Assembly: GCA_905221605.1 (NCBI GenBank)
Contig: CAJNDS010002820.1
Coordinates: forward strand, 70,001 to 132,000
Length of the DNA stretch: 62,000 nucleotides
Source of the DNA: Symbiodinium natans
Lineage: Eukaryota; Sar; Dinophyceae; Suessiales; Symbiodiniaceae
Reading direction: 5' to 3'
Shown here: positions 10,998 to 22,192 of the stretch, piece by piece
Layout: every line of letters begins with the position of its first letter
Numbering within the stretch: the stretch's first letter is position 1
Notes under the pieces: generated by a model
Seen by the model: only the letters and a program-made list of their open reading frames with translations
What the model was told of the DNA's origin: nothing
The model's database searches: none
Position numbers and translations under genes: made by a program

Positions 10998-11108
10998 GCG
11001 GGGGGGGCGGGGGATGGGGGGGGGATGGGGGGGGGGGGGATGGGGGGGGATGGGGGGGGATGGGCGGGGATGGGGGGGGATGGGGGGCTGGCGGCTGGGG
11101 GGGGGGAT
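10998..11108 (+). repeat. (G)n-GAT simple repeat
   Basis: Runs of 6-11 G separated by AT or A, about 110 bases long, with strong G-quadruplex potential on this strand. Its exact length is likely to be unreliable in any assembly. Confidence 0.9.
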
Positions 11109-11416
11109 AGGTTGCGGGTTCTGTTAACGATTATGTGTCTCAGGGGTTCTTACTTTAAGGAACCACCTATGCAAGACGAACAGAGGGCCAGCTACTCAGA
11201 AGAGCCTTTCAATCCAAAATACATTCGCGTCGGGCTTAGGATTTAGGGTTTCGGGTTCAGGGATGGAGTCCCTTAAAGGGGTAGAGTCCCCCTTAAAGGG
11301 GTAGACATACGGGCGACATGGCTGACAATAGCTGCACCATTGTAGATGATCATGTTTGTTCCTTCTGAGGTTTAAGTACTCGTGAACATGGAACATGATT
11401 TTCAAGAATCATAAGC

Positions 11417-11905
11417 CCCAAACCCTAAACCCTAAACCCTCTCTATCATATATATATATATATGTAAATGTATGTGTATATATATATATATCTTTATTTA
11501 TTTAAACCTTCGTGACTTTTCGGTCAATCTGCCCCCTTTGGTCAATTAATTGCCACCCATTGTTCGTGACTTTTCGGCCAATCTGACCCCAAGGTTCGTG
11601 ACTTTTCGGTCAATCTGGACCAGTGTTGGTGACTTTTCGGTCAATCTGACCCCAATGTTCGTGACTTTTCGGTCAATCTGGACCAGTGTTGGTGACTTTT
11701 CGGTCAGTCTGACCCCATTGTTCGTCGGGGGGCGGGCCCCAGAAGGTTCAGTGGAAAACGTGTCCGAATTGGGTAGGTAAAACTCTCTGGGGTAAGATGA
11801 AAACCTTTTATTTTCTTAATGTTATGGGATTCTTTGGGCGGGTGAGTTTTTTTCTAAGCCTGGAACCCCCTAATGATTATGAATTCTAGAACCGTGACAC
11901 TCTAG
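11417..11905 (+). repeat. Cassette with 31-nt minisatellite, copy 1 (inverted partner at 56.9-57.5 kb)
   Basis: Order: CCCTAAA repeats (11417-11439), an AT-dinucleotide stretch (11444-11495), the 31-nt minisatellite (GTGACTTTTCGGTCAATCTGG...; 11512-11730), then GTAGGTAAAACTCTCTGGGG...TCTAAGCCTGGAACCCCCT (11773-11870). The same parts in the same order occur on the minus strand at 57492-56925. The minisatellite period is not a multiple of three, so the frames across it are spurious. Confidence 0.85.
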
Positions 11906-11910
11906 ACCTA

Positions 11911-11972
11911 GACCCTAAACCCTAAACCCTAAACCCCAAACCCTAAACCCTAAACCCTAAACCCTAAACCCT
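11911..11972 (-). repeat. Internal telomere array (left of a facing pair)
   Basis: About nine CCCTAAA heptamers. With 12102-12158 it brackets a ~130-base spacer starting CTAGGATAAGGTGCCCCTCATGG. Both arrays and the spacer recur at 44892-45136. Confidence 0.95.
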
Positions 11973-12101
11973 AGGATAAGGTGCCCCTCATGGCCTCAAT
12001 TCGGGGGCTTCACCTTGGGCTCCTCTCAGGCTTTGGCGGAGCAGGTTCCCACCAGCCCCCCTCACCTCCCACGCGCAGCGTGCCAACCTTGGAATGTGGG
12101 T

Positions 12102-12158
12102 CTAAGGGTTTTGGGTTTAGGGTTTAGGGTTTATAAGGTTTAGGGTTCAGGGTGTAGG
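12102..12158 (+). repeat. Internal telomere array (right of a facing pair)
   Basis: Degenerate TTTAGGG heptamers, paralogous to 45053-45136. Confidence 0.9.
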
Positions 12159-12731
12159 GCGCTTAGGGAGCTGAAAGCGCGAGAACCTTTCCTCCAGGGA
12201 GGTCTTAAGGGATTTGTGTAAGGCCTGGGATGCTTGGAGGACATGGACTTCGGACCGATTTTGGGCATTGGAAGTGGAAGAGCAGCGGCTTCAGTCTTGC
12301 CTTAGTAGACCCTGGGCCAACATTAGAAGCAGAAGTTCATACAACTCTGCTAGGACCTGCAAGACTTCATAGAAACTCCCGAGCCCCCAAATTCTAAACC
12401 CCATAACACCCTAAAACCGCAAAGTCGTAAACACTTAGCCCGAAAAAACCCATGGACATCAGCGAAAAAACTTAGCACCGGTGCAGGGCTAGGGGCTTAC
12501 GATTCAACGGTCAGCAGAATTTGGATCCTTTGGTACGTAAGGCTTGGGGTTTATGCTTGGGTTCAGGGTTTAGAGCTTCGGGTCGTCTTGAGGATTGAGA
12601 CTGCGACTGTCGAAAGTCCTGACCTCCCGGCACCAATTGAGACAGACGGCATCGAAGAGCACGCAACGGTACAGCCTGGCGACCTGAGCCAAGGCAAACC
12701 CTAAACCCTTACTGTACACCTAACCCTCAAC
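12159..12731. other. Spacer paralogous to 45.15-45.68 kb, no gene seen
   Basis: GCTGAAAGCGCGAG..., AGTAGACCCTGGGCCAACAT and CGGTGCAGGGCTAGGGGCTTACGATTCAACGG match 45155-45480 and onward. No open frame of substance. Confidence 0.7.
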
Positions 12732-12819
12732 TAAACCCTAAACCATAAACCCTAAGTCCTAAACCCTAAACCCTAAACCCTAAACCCTAAGCCCTAAACC
12801 CTAAACCCTAAACCCTAAC
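12732..12819 (-). repeat. Internal telomere array (left of a facing pair)
   Basis: About twelve CCCTAAA-type heptamers, bracketing a ~150-base spacer with 12969-13100. Confidence 0.95.
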
Positions 12820-12968
12820 AGCATCGATGGGTTTAGGGTGCGCCAAACCTCACAACCCTTTGTGGCTTTCTGAGCCTCACGGAGTTCCTGACTTGGCGAG
12901 CTGGGAGCGAGCACAGAAAGGCGCCCCTATGGACCTCGAGACCTGCTTAAGGCCTCTTGAAGGTTGAG

Positions 12969-13100
12969 GTTTGGGGTTTAGGGTTTTGGGTTTAGGGTTT
13001 AGGGGTTAGGGTTTAGGGTTTAGGGTTCAGGGTTTAGGGTTCAGGGTTCAGGGTTTAGGGTTTAGGGTTTAGGGTTTAGGGTTTAGGATTTAGGGCTTCG
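12969..13100 (+). repeat. Internal telomere array (right of a facing pair)
   Basis: About eighteen TTTAGGG-type heptamers with TTCAGGG variants. The spacer to its left contains CTTGGCGAGCTGGGAGCGAG, the empty form of the place filled by telomere repeats at 45923-45987. Confidence 0.95.
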
Positions 13101-13353
13101 GGCCCTAAACAGCTACAGGTTCACAGCATGCACAGCCCCGCCATACCAGTAAACCGCAGGTGATGTTTGGACCTTAAACCCTACAAGCCCAATCCCTCAA
13201 CCTGAAACCCTACAGCCGTCAAGCACTCGAAGCTTAAAACCTCTTAGCTCTGATCCAAACACCAACAACCCTAAAACCTACCCTGAAAACCTCAAACCCA
13301 AAATCTCAAAACCCTCAGACTCCGAATCTCAAAACCCTTCAACCATGAAACTT
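13101..13353. other. Spacer paralogous to 46.29-46.5 kb
   Basis: CACAGCCCCGCCATACCA.TAAACCGCAGGTG and the following CCTGAAACCCTACA...AAGCTTAAAACC match 46310-46420. The rest is very degenerate CCCTAAA-like sequence. No gene seen. Confidence 0.65.
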
Positions 13354-13484
13354 TAAAACCCTAAACCCTAAACCGCAAACCCTAAACCCTGAACCCTGAA
13401 ACCTGAATCCTAAACCCTAAACCCTGAACCCTGAATCCTAAACCCTAAACCCTAAACCCTGAAACCTGAACCCTGAATCCTAAA
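13354..13484 (-). repeat. Internal telomere array, mixed heptamers
   Basis: CCCTAAA mixed with CCCTGAA and TCCTAAA variants. Its end abuts the hairpin cluster at 13493. Confidence 0.9.
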
Positions 13485-13492
13485 CAAAGTGA

Positions 13493-13636
13493 GGGGTCGC
13501 TTCCGTCGAGCGACAGACCCCGAACGCTCGGCCGAGGGCCTTACAGCCCGAGCGCCCAAGCGAAAAGAGAAACGGAAAGGTGAGGGTTAAGCCTCACCGT
13601 CTGTCCTGGACAGGCCAACGGACATCGGCCTTTTTT
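13493..13636 (+). ncRNA. Candidate structured RNA: consecutive hairpins ending in T6
   Basis: Three clear stems follow each other: GTCGCT/AGCGAC (13496-13514, extended by GGG/CCC past a 3-nt bulge), CGCTCGG/CCGAGCG (13525-13554) and GGTGAGG/CCTCACC (13579-13598). Then come the near-palindrome CTGTCCTGGACAG and GGCC...GGCC, directly followed by TTTTTT (13631-13636), the type of signal at which RNA polymerase III stops. I do not recognise the RNA and saw no clear A/B box. It could instead be a foldback repeat. Confidence 0.25.
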
Positions 13637-14274
13637 ACGACAACGTCAGTACTCGGCTAAGGGATGGCCGGCACCCAGACCACCTTTAGCGTAGCAAAAG
13701 TATAAAACCAAAGCGTAACCCTTTGCTTCTGGACGTGGTTCAGGGTTTTGGGTTCAGGGTTTGCTGGGCCCCCCCTGCCGGGGGCCCCCTGCCCCTGGCG
13801 GCTTGGATTGCTGGACCAGAGGGCTCCAAGCAGGCCGGTTGCTCAATTGCACTTCCGAGCTGTTGGGGGGCAAGGGCCTTGCCAAGGGCCCCCGGGCCAA
13901 GGGCCCTCCCTAGCTAAGGCTCCCCGGCCACCCACGCTCGCGGCAAGGGCCCCCTTTTTAATCAAGAGGTTTGCCGGTTAAGGACCCCTCCAGGCCAAGG
14001 CCCCCCATCTCCGGCCAAGGCCTGGAAAAGGAAAGCCGAGGAAGCCCTTCAAGAGGCGCCAAGAGCCACCAAAAGGTCAAGAGGCCCCCGAAAAGAAGGG
14101 GGACCCCAAGATTTGTCCGTGCCCGCAATGAAAAATGCGATTTTTCACTATTGAAAACGATGGTTTTAGGCACAATGAAAAATGTTATTTTTAGTACTGA
14201 AATCGATGATGGTTTTGGGCACCCTCCATTTCACCTCAAAAGGACCAGGAAAGCCCCAGGAAGCCCCCAAATCA
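13637..14274. other. GC-rich spacer, no gene supported
   Basis: 13760-13960 is built of GGCCAAGGGCCC-like pieces. 14125-14215 holds two copies of an ATGAAAAATG.. block, the first folding as TGAAAAAT/ATTTTTCA. The open frames crossing it are compositional (Pro/Gly/Ala/Lys-rich) and I do not call them genes. Confidence 0.6.
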
Positions 14275-14560
14275 GCAAGGGCCTCTACGGGCCCTGACGT
14301 GCCGAAGGCCCGAAAAGGGCCGAGGCTACCCCGAACCCCAGCTTAAACCCTAACACCGCAAAACCCTGCGAAGGCCTTCAAGCAAATAAGGGCCTCTACG
14401 GGCCCTAGCGTGCCGAAGGCCCGAGAAGGGCCGAGGCTACCCGAACCCCAGCATAAACCCTAGCGATAGAAATACTCATTGGCGAAAACGAGGCCCTGAC
14501 ACGCCGAAGGTCCGAACAGGACCGAGGCTACCTTCGACTCCAGCTTAAACCCCAACACCA
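14275..14560 (+). repeat. Three tandem ~110-bp copies with GGCC hairpins
   Basis: GGGCCTCTACGGGCCCT.ACGTGCCGAAGGCCCGA.AAGGGCCGAGGCTACC and AGC.TAAACCCTA start at about 14279 and 14389, and in shortened form at about 14491. Each ends in a telomere-like AAACCCTA. Confidence 0.75.
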
Positions 14561-14713
14561 ACTTCAAAAAAGCAAGCCTCGGTGCACAAGAAAAAGTCCA
14601 TAAACCCTGAACCCTAATAGAGTATAGTTTGGGTGGCCGTGGTGGGTTGACGGGCAACGCGAGCGCGCGGCCCGGGGTGTTTCACACCCGAGCGCGCGCC
14701 CTCCCCTGACACG

Positions 14714-14795
14714 CCCTAAACCCTAAACCCTAAACCCCAAACCCCAAACCCCAAACCCCAAACCCTAAACCCTAAACCCTAAACCCTAAACCCTA
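14714..14795 (-). repeat. Internal telomere array (left of a facing pair)
   Basis: About eleven heptamers, with a homogeneous run of CCCCAAA variants in the middle. Confidence 0.95.
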
Positions 14796-14872
14796 CTCTA
14801 AAACCCCAAGCTTGATCAAGGTCGGGGGCAAGGGATGGTGCCCGACTTTCCCAAAGCTTCAACACAAGGAAA

Positions 14873-15006
14873 GTTTAGGGTTTAGGGTTTAGGATTTAGG
14901 GTTTAGGATTTAGGGTTTAGGGCTTAGGGTTTAGGATTTCGGGTTTAGGGTTGAGGGTTGAGGGTTGAGGGTTGAGGCTTAGGGGTAGGGTTTAGGGTTG
15001 AGGGCC
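14873..15006 (+). repeat. Internal telomere array (right of a facing pair)
   Basis: TTTAGGG, ATTTAGG and a run of TTGAGGG variants. The ~75-base spacer to its left (CTTGATCAAGGTCGGGG...) recurs at 46550-46600. Confidence 0.9.
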
Positions 15007-15829
15007 TTAGGCTTTGGGGGCTTGGTGTTGGGCGATGCTGAGGTGGGAGCCTCCTTCAATCCAGCCACAAAGCGAGGAAAGGCCCCCGCCTGAACCCTCA
15101 ATTTAGGTTTTACGCTGCGGCGTCTAAGCTTCAAATCTCGACTGCCACGATCAGAATCACGACACATGTGGGAAACTTCGACAGCCACTATCACGACTCA
15201 TGTTGAGAATACTTAACAGGACAGATCCAAGATTTGCTGCGCGACTACTTTGGGCTTGTACCCTACTGATCGTGTCTCACAGCTATGTTTCTTTATGTGT
15301 GCATGGATGCCAAAAACATGTGCTAGTGAGTGAGCCAAGATGCAATCGATGGACAGCTAAGGCATAACTCCAGGTAAAACCCACAATAATGAAAGGAGAC
15401 TCGGTATTCATGAACCGGGGCTGCTGGCTTTCTCTACTGGAGGAATACCTGACCAGGCCGTCCAGAGGAGAATTCAAAGCAGTGCCAAGCAGTCATCCTG
15501 CAAAGCAGCTAAGCGCACGTACACGGTATGAACGGTGAACCAGATCGTTCAAATCTCCTTAAACACCCTAAGCCCTAGACAAAGCCTAAGTTGGAAAACT
15601 CCGCGAAACCCTGGGACAACCCCAAAAGCCTAGAAAGCCTTGGGAGCTACTATCGAGGGCTCCCATTCGACGAGGTTCCAAGTTCCAGCACAATCAGCTG
15701 CCACCGTCCTTATTCGCAGCACACAGTTGTACACCCGTTTCTACAGACACGCATGCCCACGCTAAAGACCAAGTCCAACAAGGGATCCCCGAAGAGAGAC
15801 TCTTCTCATCTACCAAATCGCCTCGAGGA

Positions 15830-15995
15830 CACGACACGTGGAGACGACACACGGACACGACACGAGGACGCGACACGACACAAGGAAACGACACGAAGAC
15901 GAAGGCACGAAACACAGACACGACACAAGAACACGACACAAAGACGTAACACGACCAAAGGATGGGACACGAAGACACGACATGAAGATAGGACA
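15830..15995 (+). repeat. Imperfect ACACGA(AG) repeat, U2
   Basis: Iterated ACACGACAC/ACGAAGAC motifs over ~165 bases. The same tract is at 47511-47650 in U4 but absent at the starts of U3 and U5, which ties U2 and U4 together at this end. Confidence 0.8.
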
Positions 15996-16039
15996 CCACT
16001 CTTCCGAGTACATCTCAGCGCAGACCTTTTGCGACTGCC

Positions 16040-16509
16040 GCGAATCAAGCTCCAATGTCCCAGAAGCTCCAAGATCCACGCCACAAGCAAGACTCCCCCG
16101 AAGTAGCGAATGCCAGGAGGACGGTCTTTGCAAGTCGCCCGCGCGGCTTTGACTTGCACGGAATGTCTGGCCAGCGCTGCATAGAACGCACGGAAGGGCA
16201 CCAAACCAGTCCACGAACCAGGCCAGCCAAGCTCAGCAGCTGCCCCTTGTAAGGGCTGCAAACGAGAGCTGCATCGAAGCTGTGGCTTCTCACCTGCAGC
16301 GTGCTACGGGTACAGTTGCACAGGAGGAGCTGGCAAGATCCGCCCACCCCCCCCCCCCCCCGGCTTGTTTGGAGGTCAGAACTGCTTGAAGCCGTTTGAG
16401 GGGGGTGTGCTCTGGCAAATGAGTCTGACAGTCTTGGGCCGCGCAGCAGGTACGAAGAATGGAACAGTTCAGGGGTAAAGTTAAGCAGCCAAACCCAATG
16501 CATCACTGA
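16040..16509 (+). CDS. Candidate 3' exons of the unit gene, U2 copy
   Basis: Counterpart of 118-563. The first open stretch (MSQKLQDPRHKQDSPEV) differs from U3 mostly at third codon positions over its first half. The middle exon ends at 16332 and is followed by GCAAGA, a GC donor, where U1, U3 and U5 have GTGAGA. The 114-nt intron contains a C-run (16340-16362) and ends GCGCAG (16446). The last exon, 16447-16509, reads RRMEQFRGKVKQPNPMHH and TGA. Function unknown. Confidence 0.3.
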
Positions 16510-16837
16510 GTAAAGGCAATCGTCGATGTGCGATCTTCCCCGTCAGAGAACGTCAGTGGGCTGTGTGAGTCTCAGCCTCAACGGCTGCAGATTGTTGTGC
16601 GGTGGGTGTCTGAGTACTAAATTGTGACACCGCACGCACCTCAGAGATGAGACTTCAAGAGATGATGCCAGCAATTGCTACAGCGCGTTGCTCGCATTTA
16701 CTCGTTTAGCTGCAGTCATCCACGGTCATCCCATGGTCATCCCAGGGTCATCCCATGGCCTGCCATCAGATGCAGCTAACAGGACAGGCGGGTGGCATTC
16801 GATGCCTCAAAGGCACTGAGAGGGCGCAGCTGATCAA

Positions 16838-17269
16838 GTGATGCAGATCGCCGCGCAGGGTTTCTTCCAAGAGGAAGAAGACTTGCAAGACACGCACTGC
16901 AAGTCTGCAAGCAAATCTCGCTGGTGCCCGCCCCATCACGGCTGGTCCGCTGCGGCTTCAGACGTCGCGAGAGGCGCTCGTGGAATATTTGCGCACTTAG
17001 TTCCGAGCTTCTTCCCATGCACGGATGCAAACCGATTTCTGGGAAAAGATCTCAAGTGCCTTTTCCACTCTCTCCGCACTTGGACTGCTGCAAGGTGCAC
17101 CTTCCTGGTCCCAGAGAAACTTCCTGCAATCCTCTTTGGTTTGCAGCAACTTCGAAGAACTTCGGGTGATTTCAATACAGGACAACCTAGCGGCCAAAGC
17201 GCCTCCCCTGGCTCATATCAGAAGCCCCCCGAGATCCGAACAAAGGGGAGTGGCCCCGTGTGGGTGTAG
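16838..17269 (+). other. Open frame over the 52-nt intron-like block, U2
   Basis: A 143-codon frame includes MQIAAQGFFQEEEDLQDTHC (similar in U3) and then FLGKDLKCLFHSLRTWTAA. A competing frame reads DFWEKISSAFSTLSALGLLQ and is the one free of stops in U4, where a 3-base insertion is tolerated. The block contains the intron-like element 17095-17146. Exon-level coding is plausible, but which frame is used cannot be settled by eye. Confidence 0.3.
17095..17146 (+). other. 52-nt intron-like element, U2
   Basis: CTGCAAG|GTGCACC ... TTTGGTTTGCAG|CAACTTCG. Length 52 is identical in U3 (28593-28644) and U5 (60551-60602), and 51 in U4 (48868-48918). U3 and U5 have the better donor GTGAGC. Confidence 0.4.
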
Positions 17270-18475
17270 GGAAGAGCTTCCCTGACTTCGGAGGGTTTAT
17301 TGAGCGTGGCTGATTTAGACCTTCGAGATCGATCTTGCGTACAGACGCTCACATGCTGGAGCTGACGGGCACGTCGTCGTCGGGCCTTGCGAGACCTCTG
17401 GCTTCTGAGAAACTTCCAGCGCCTGCTGCAGCATGCCTCCGCGGATGGCACGACACAGACATGAAACTTCACTTTAGTTTCGAAGCCTGACCCTTTAGAG
17501 ACACGTGCGTCATCCCAGCATTTCGCACGTGACACGCGCCGTGGGGCCAGCTCTGCAGCTCAACCAAGAACGCTCGCGTATCAGGGAGGGCTGTAAACAA
17601 CAGGGCATCCAATGATCTTACGTTCTGAGGGTTTATGGATCAACCATGCCATGTTCTTCTCAAGCCATGCTTCCTCCAGCTCAACACCTCGGCTGCGATA
17701 TTCCACGCAGCCGGTGCATGGTTACAACCCCCGTCGCTGACCGTCTCTCCAATATCCTCAGCTTGCGCAGTGTCAGTGTGCTGCGTTGGCAGGCGGATGC
17801 GGCAAGCACCTCCCATGCTGATTGAAGAAAGAGGCGACCGCAGAGAAACAACAGACGGAGAAGACACTTCCAAAAGCGGCGGAGTAACGCACACGACTTC
17901 CAGCAAGCCTTCTAAAGAAGAGGTGACGTCTTCTGAAGCGAGGGCGACGGCATTGAACGATGCGCGCACGGCAGAAGACAGCGCGCTGCCAGGAGGGACC
18001 AGGAACTGCCCATGAGTCTGCCCGGGCCCTTTGGGCGTTATGCGAGATAGGGTCGGATCCGGGAGCCCGCGCTGAACACAAGAAACGAAAGCCCCGAACT
18101 TCTACAGTGATTCGGGAAGGTTGACCGTCCTGGCCGGGGGGACCTGAAGCCCCAATGAAGGCGGAGGATTCAAAAAGTTGACAAGGTCGACCGCGGGATC
18201 CCTTTCTGAATTTCTCTCAATGGTTTTACAGTTCCCGCGAAGCAGCGGATTCGTTACGAAATTACGTTGCACGCTTTGGCTGGTGCCGACGCAGGCCAGA
18301 TTCCACACACAATGAAACCGGCCGCGGACGCTGAGAATTTTCAGCGGACCAGCTACAAAGTCGTAATGAAGTCAGAGGACACAGTCGATATCATGGGCGA
18401 GATCATGCCTCATCTGCCACTTTACACCTTCAAGAAAGATGGACAAGTGCTGGCTGCTAACTCACAGCACCTTTT

Positions 18476-18739
18476 TTTGATGGCGAGGATCCTCCTTCGT
18501 ACCACAAGAAGGCATTCAACGACCCGGATGGAGCCGTGCTTTTGCGGTTGCGCTGGTACGATGTTGATGACCCAGACGCGTTCTACGGGGAAACCAAGGC
18601 GAACAAGAACAAAATCGCCAACATCATCCGAAGCGGTTGTTGGTGGACCATTGCCCCAATGAAATGCACTGTTCACGAGTTTGTTCATGCAGACCCCACA
18701 CAGCCGGTGGCCATGGAAATGATACTGCGACGTCAGTAA
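18476..18739 (+). pseudogene. WYDVDDP/HEFVH segment, U2 copy
   Basis: The clearest copy: FDGEDPPSYHKKAFNDPDGA, LRWYDVDDPDAFYGETK, SGCWWTIAPMK, CTVHEFVHADPTQPVAMEM and a TAA. Upstream (18312-18465), in another frame, runs MKSEDTVDIMGEIMPHLPLY and FKKDGQVLAA, apparently the same protein. The two frames meet at a run of seven T (18472-18478), the likely place of a 1-nt slip. Whether the break is real or a base-calling error in the T-run is open. HEFVH resembles the zincin HExxH motif, without further support. Confidence 0.45.
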
Positions 18740-21700
18740 AGAGGGAATGCCTCGCCCCCAATGAAACGCAGTTGTGATCGACTTCCTAACATGCTTCCCT
18801 GCACTGACTTGCCCTACCGCAACAAAAAGGTCAGCTTTCCATGCTGCGTGATGGCCCTGCGTACACCCTTACCATCCGCCCAGCTGTTTTGGGGCCTCCC
18901 CACAACCGCAATGACCCTGCAGGGTCGGATCAAGCCAGTGTCGGCACAAGCCTCTTGGAGATGTTGAGGGCTTAGGGCTTTAGGGTCTAGGAGCATTGCG
19001 GGATGTGGGGTTTCGGGGGGCTCGGATTTGTACTCTGAGCCACATTCTGGAGGGGCTTACCTAAGGCCTGGTTCTGATATGCCAACCCTCCTGATACACT
19101 GCCTCGCTGCGCTCTTCCTGGCAGAGGCATGCGCAGCCGAAGGCTCTGCATGCGTCTCCAGGATGCACAAGGAACCGTCAGCTACAAGAGGGTCTCGGTA
19201 AGCTCGCGTTGCAGCGTCCAAGTTGCAAGGGGGCAGAAAGTCAGGGCCTTGGTAAGTTCATGTAAGCTTCCCGATTCCCCAAACCCTCGCCTGCAGTCCA
19301 CCTTGTGCAGCATCCGAGACATCTTGTCTTTGGCGAACTCTGCACAAACGCGAGAAGAGGTGTGCCGCCTTACGTGTCTCCATCTACAGCCACACCACTC
19401 GCTCAATCGCGCTCTCACCAGATGAGAGCAGCACTCGGCAAAACAGACTCATGTCACACGGAACGGACGAAGCACACTTGTCTTCATGTGGTGCTACTGC
19501 TTCATACTGACTCATACTGCATCTGGCCGGGTCCATAGCCTACAGCTGACGTCTGACTTCTTAGGGCAGTTCATGGATCCTCTCATGTCCTGGGTGCCAG
19601 CGACTCGGCGGACCTCGAACCTGAAACTCCAGCTTCCGGGAGCAGCCTCATGCTGCCCTGAGCCTTAAAACCTCAACTCGTGGACATCGCCCGCCTCCCC
19701 CACCGAGACCCGAAGATCCTTGCTACGATGACTGTACGTGGTCAACCGAACGTCGACTCCAGCTACTCCTCTCGTCCGACTCGCATCACTTGTGTGACCC
19801 GAGTCTGATGGCTTAGCAGCATCATGGATCGTTCTCCTCGGGCGCGGGTGTGACGGCGGGGTTTGGTACTTCGTGGTCTCCAAGCAAGCCAAGCCCGCAA
19901 AGTAACGAGCCTGAACGGTTCTGCGTGCCTCAAAATGACATGCAGATGCAGCGACCGAGCTGGCCTGTGTTTCTGGGCCTTTACTCTAGCTGGCATTCGA
20001 AGCATTCGAGTTATGACCAGCAAACACCACATCAGGCCGCACCTTGGACCAGTTTCAACCCTTCGTGCGCGTTGGGTCATCTCGCCCGCTTGGGGAGCGG
20101 GAAAAACAGCAAAGTGATGACCAGGGAGATCGACTTGCTGAAGGGATAAGGCGAAAGCATGGCAAAGAAGGCAAGCCACAGTATATCAAGTCATGCTGAA
20201 GAACAAGACATAATATGGTACGTTCAAGCCCAAAAACTCATGCTAGAATGAGTCCTGTGAGATTTTCGAAGGAAGGTAGATGCCCGTAGATGTGAGTCCA
20301 ATACAGCCTCAAGGCCCCAACTCCTTGATAGCCAGCGGCCCACATATTCTAAGCCTTGTCTTGGTACGCAGCTCCCATACCATGCGGCTGGTGCGTGCAA
20401 CAGAGCGGCTCTTCGATAGCTGAGCCTAAGGTGCCTCACATGGAAAGCTTAGGCGCGTTGAAAGGTGGAAACCCATGGAAACCCCATCCTTTCTCCACAC
20501 TTCGTCCGCACATGCTTTGGGGGAAGGCATCCTCAGCACCTGACTCGGAGGCTGCTACGCTGCTTTATGGTTGCGCCGAAGTTGGTTGGCTTACATGGCA
20601 GACCCTCCATCTTGTAAGCCTGCTCCGACAGCTTGAGCTAGCGGCCAGGCCAGCATGTGGGAGACAGCAAAGGGCGACAACCGCAATGTCACAGCAAGAA
20701 GGTGTGCTGGCACCCTCGTCGCCCATGCCGCCTACAGACAGGGATTCGGAACTGGGGAGCGAGGTGGAGCGAGCCTGATTCAAGCCAACGTCATACATGT
20801 CCAGTCATGTCTGGGCTGCGTGTCTCGATGTTGTTGTTAGGGGGCGAACAGAAGGGGTCCCCCAAAGGCGTACCCCCAGCCGACCTTGGGCGGTCCTTGT
20901 AAGCCCAAAACCTCCAGAACAAACCGCGGCGAAGTCAGGCGACTTCGACGAAGGCAAGAGAAGGGTTTACGAAGCTGCGCTTGCCGAGCCTGATGTTCTT
21001 CATTTCCCACCTCTCAACTTGCCCCCCCAGCGGGGTCGACGAACCCTGAACCCGAGCAAGCGAAAACGCGAGAGTTCGACGAAGGCCGGCGGGCTTAAAC
21101 GAACTTTGCCCAAGGTTCACAAGGTGATTGCCCTCTGGACGTGTCCCTTGCATGTGCCCCTGATTGTTGGAGGCCCCATACAGCCGGAATCCGTGCGCAG
21201 GACTTCATCCCAAGCGCTTCGCGTGTGCTCCACCTTCTTGCGACGGGATCTGGCTGGCTGATGAACTTCGATCCTGCTTGATGTAGACAAGACGCGATGC
21301 AAAACGGGCCAAGAAGTTTTGTGCACGAAACCTGCTAGCAGACGAGCTGAACTGTAGCAAAAAGCTCCTTTATTAAACTAGTTGGGGGTCTTTTAGGCTC
21401 CTTTACTGAACCAGTTGGGCTCTTTTTGAAACTAAAGCCGTCGGCCAGATAAAGGCCGTCGGCCAGATAAGTTCGGGCCCCCACTTTCCTCTCAACTGCA
21501 GGGATAAACCTCAAAGACAGGAGTGCGTGAAAAGCCAGTGCCAGAACCCTTGAAGTTCAAATCCTCAAGGAGACACACTGATCAGCTGGGACGGGCCGAT
21601 GAAAAGTAAATGACGAAAAAACCTGCCTGCTGCGCCTTCTTTGAGCCCAGGCCTTGTGCGGCAAAAGCGGAAAGCAGCAAACAGCTTCGTGAGCCCCGGG

Positions 21701-22109
21701 GCGAGGGCAGGCCTAGATGTGGTTGAACTGTCAGCGTATGTTAGGGTGCGAATCTGAAAAGCAGACGCCTGCAAAAGGTCTGAGTCTAAGCACCCTGCAA
21801 TCAACTCGGCCACAGCTGCTGACGGGCTTTCTGCCTCAAAACATCCAATTACCAAGCCCGAGCGCCTGAATCCTGAACAACGCGTCACAGTATATATGCC
21901 CGCGTTTTGCATCGGATGAAAAATGGCTCCTTTGACCTTGTGACGAAATCTGTTAGGATCAGGACTTTGCCCTTACACAGCGTGTCGAGTTTGTCAAAGT
22001 GCGTCAGGAGACGCCTGCGCATGCACACAAATTGTCCGCGAATGTCCCCGATTCCGCGGCCGCTGCGGTTGCCACTGCTGCATGGCACCGGCCCTCCTGG
22101 CGGAGGCAG

Positions 22110-22192
22110 GCCTTGCGCGCCTTGCTTGCATACGCTGCAAGTTTTGTACCGTGTTTCAAAGCATCTTGGAGCTGGCTAGCCCTGAGCTCGTG
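22110..22192 (+). CDS. Cys-rich candidate exon, U2 copy
   Basis: Between GGCAG and GCAAGTG (a GC donor where U1 and U3 have GTAAGT) one frame reads RLACIRCKFCTVFQSILELA and SPELV. Cys at the first, fourth and seventh positions of CIRCKFC are kept in U1 and U2; U3 has Tyr at the last. Function unknown. Confidence 0.3.

Larger units (their letters stand above)
10531..11416. other. Telomere-rich spacer, no gene seen
   Basis: Holds a second TTTAGGG array (10792-10863), the G-run array at 10998-11108, a degenerate array at 11232-11262 and a short GTAGAGTCCCCCTTAAAGGG duplication near 11270-11300. The glycine-rich frames here are products of the G-runs, not genes. Confidence 0.7.

Noticed and set aside
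10907-11246. Glycine/tryptophan-rich open frames
   Set aside because: They are translations of the G-run repeat, with no start context or conserved neighbour.
15694-16261. Minus-strand frames rich in Ser/Val/Cys/Arg
   Set aside because: Arise from the ACACGA repeat read backwards.
18660-18700. Zinc metallopeptidase from HEFVH
   Set aside because: A five-residue match near a C-terminus with no third ligand; kept as a remark, not a function.
21545-21575. GTTCAAATCC tRNA-like T-loop
   Set aside because: No matching A-box region, acceptor stem or cloverleaf around it.
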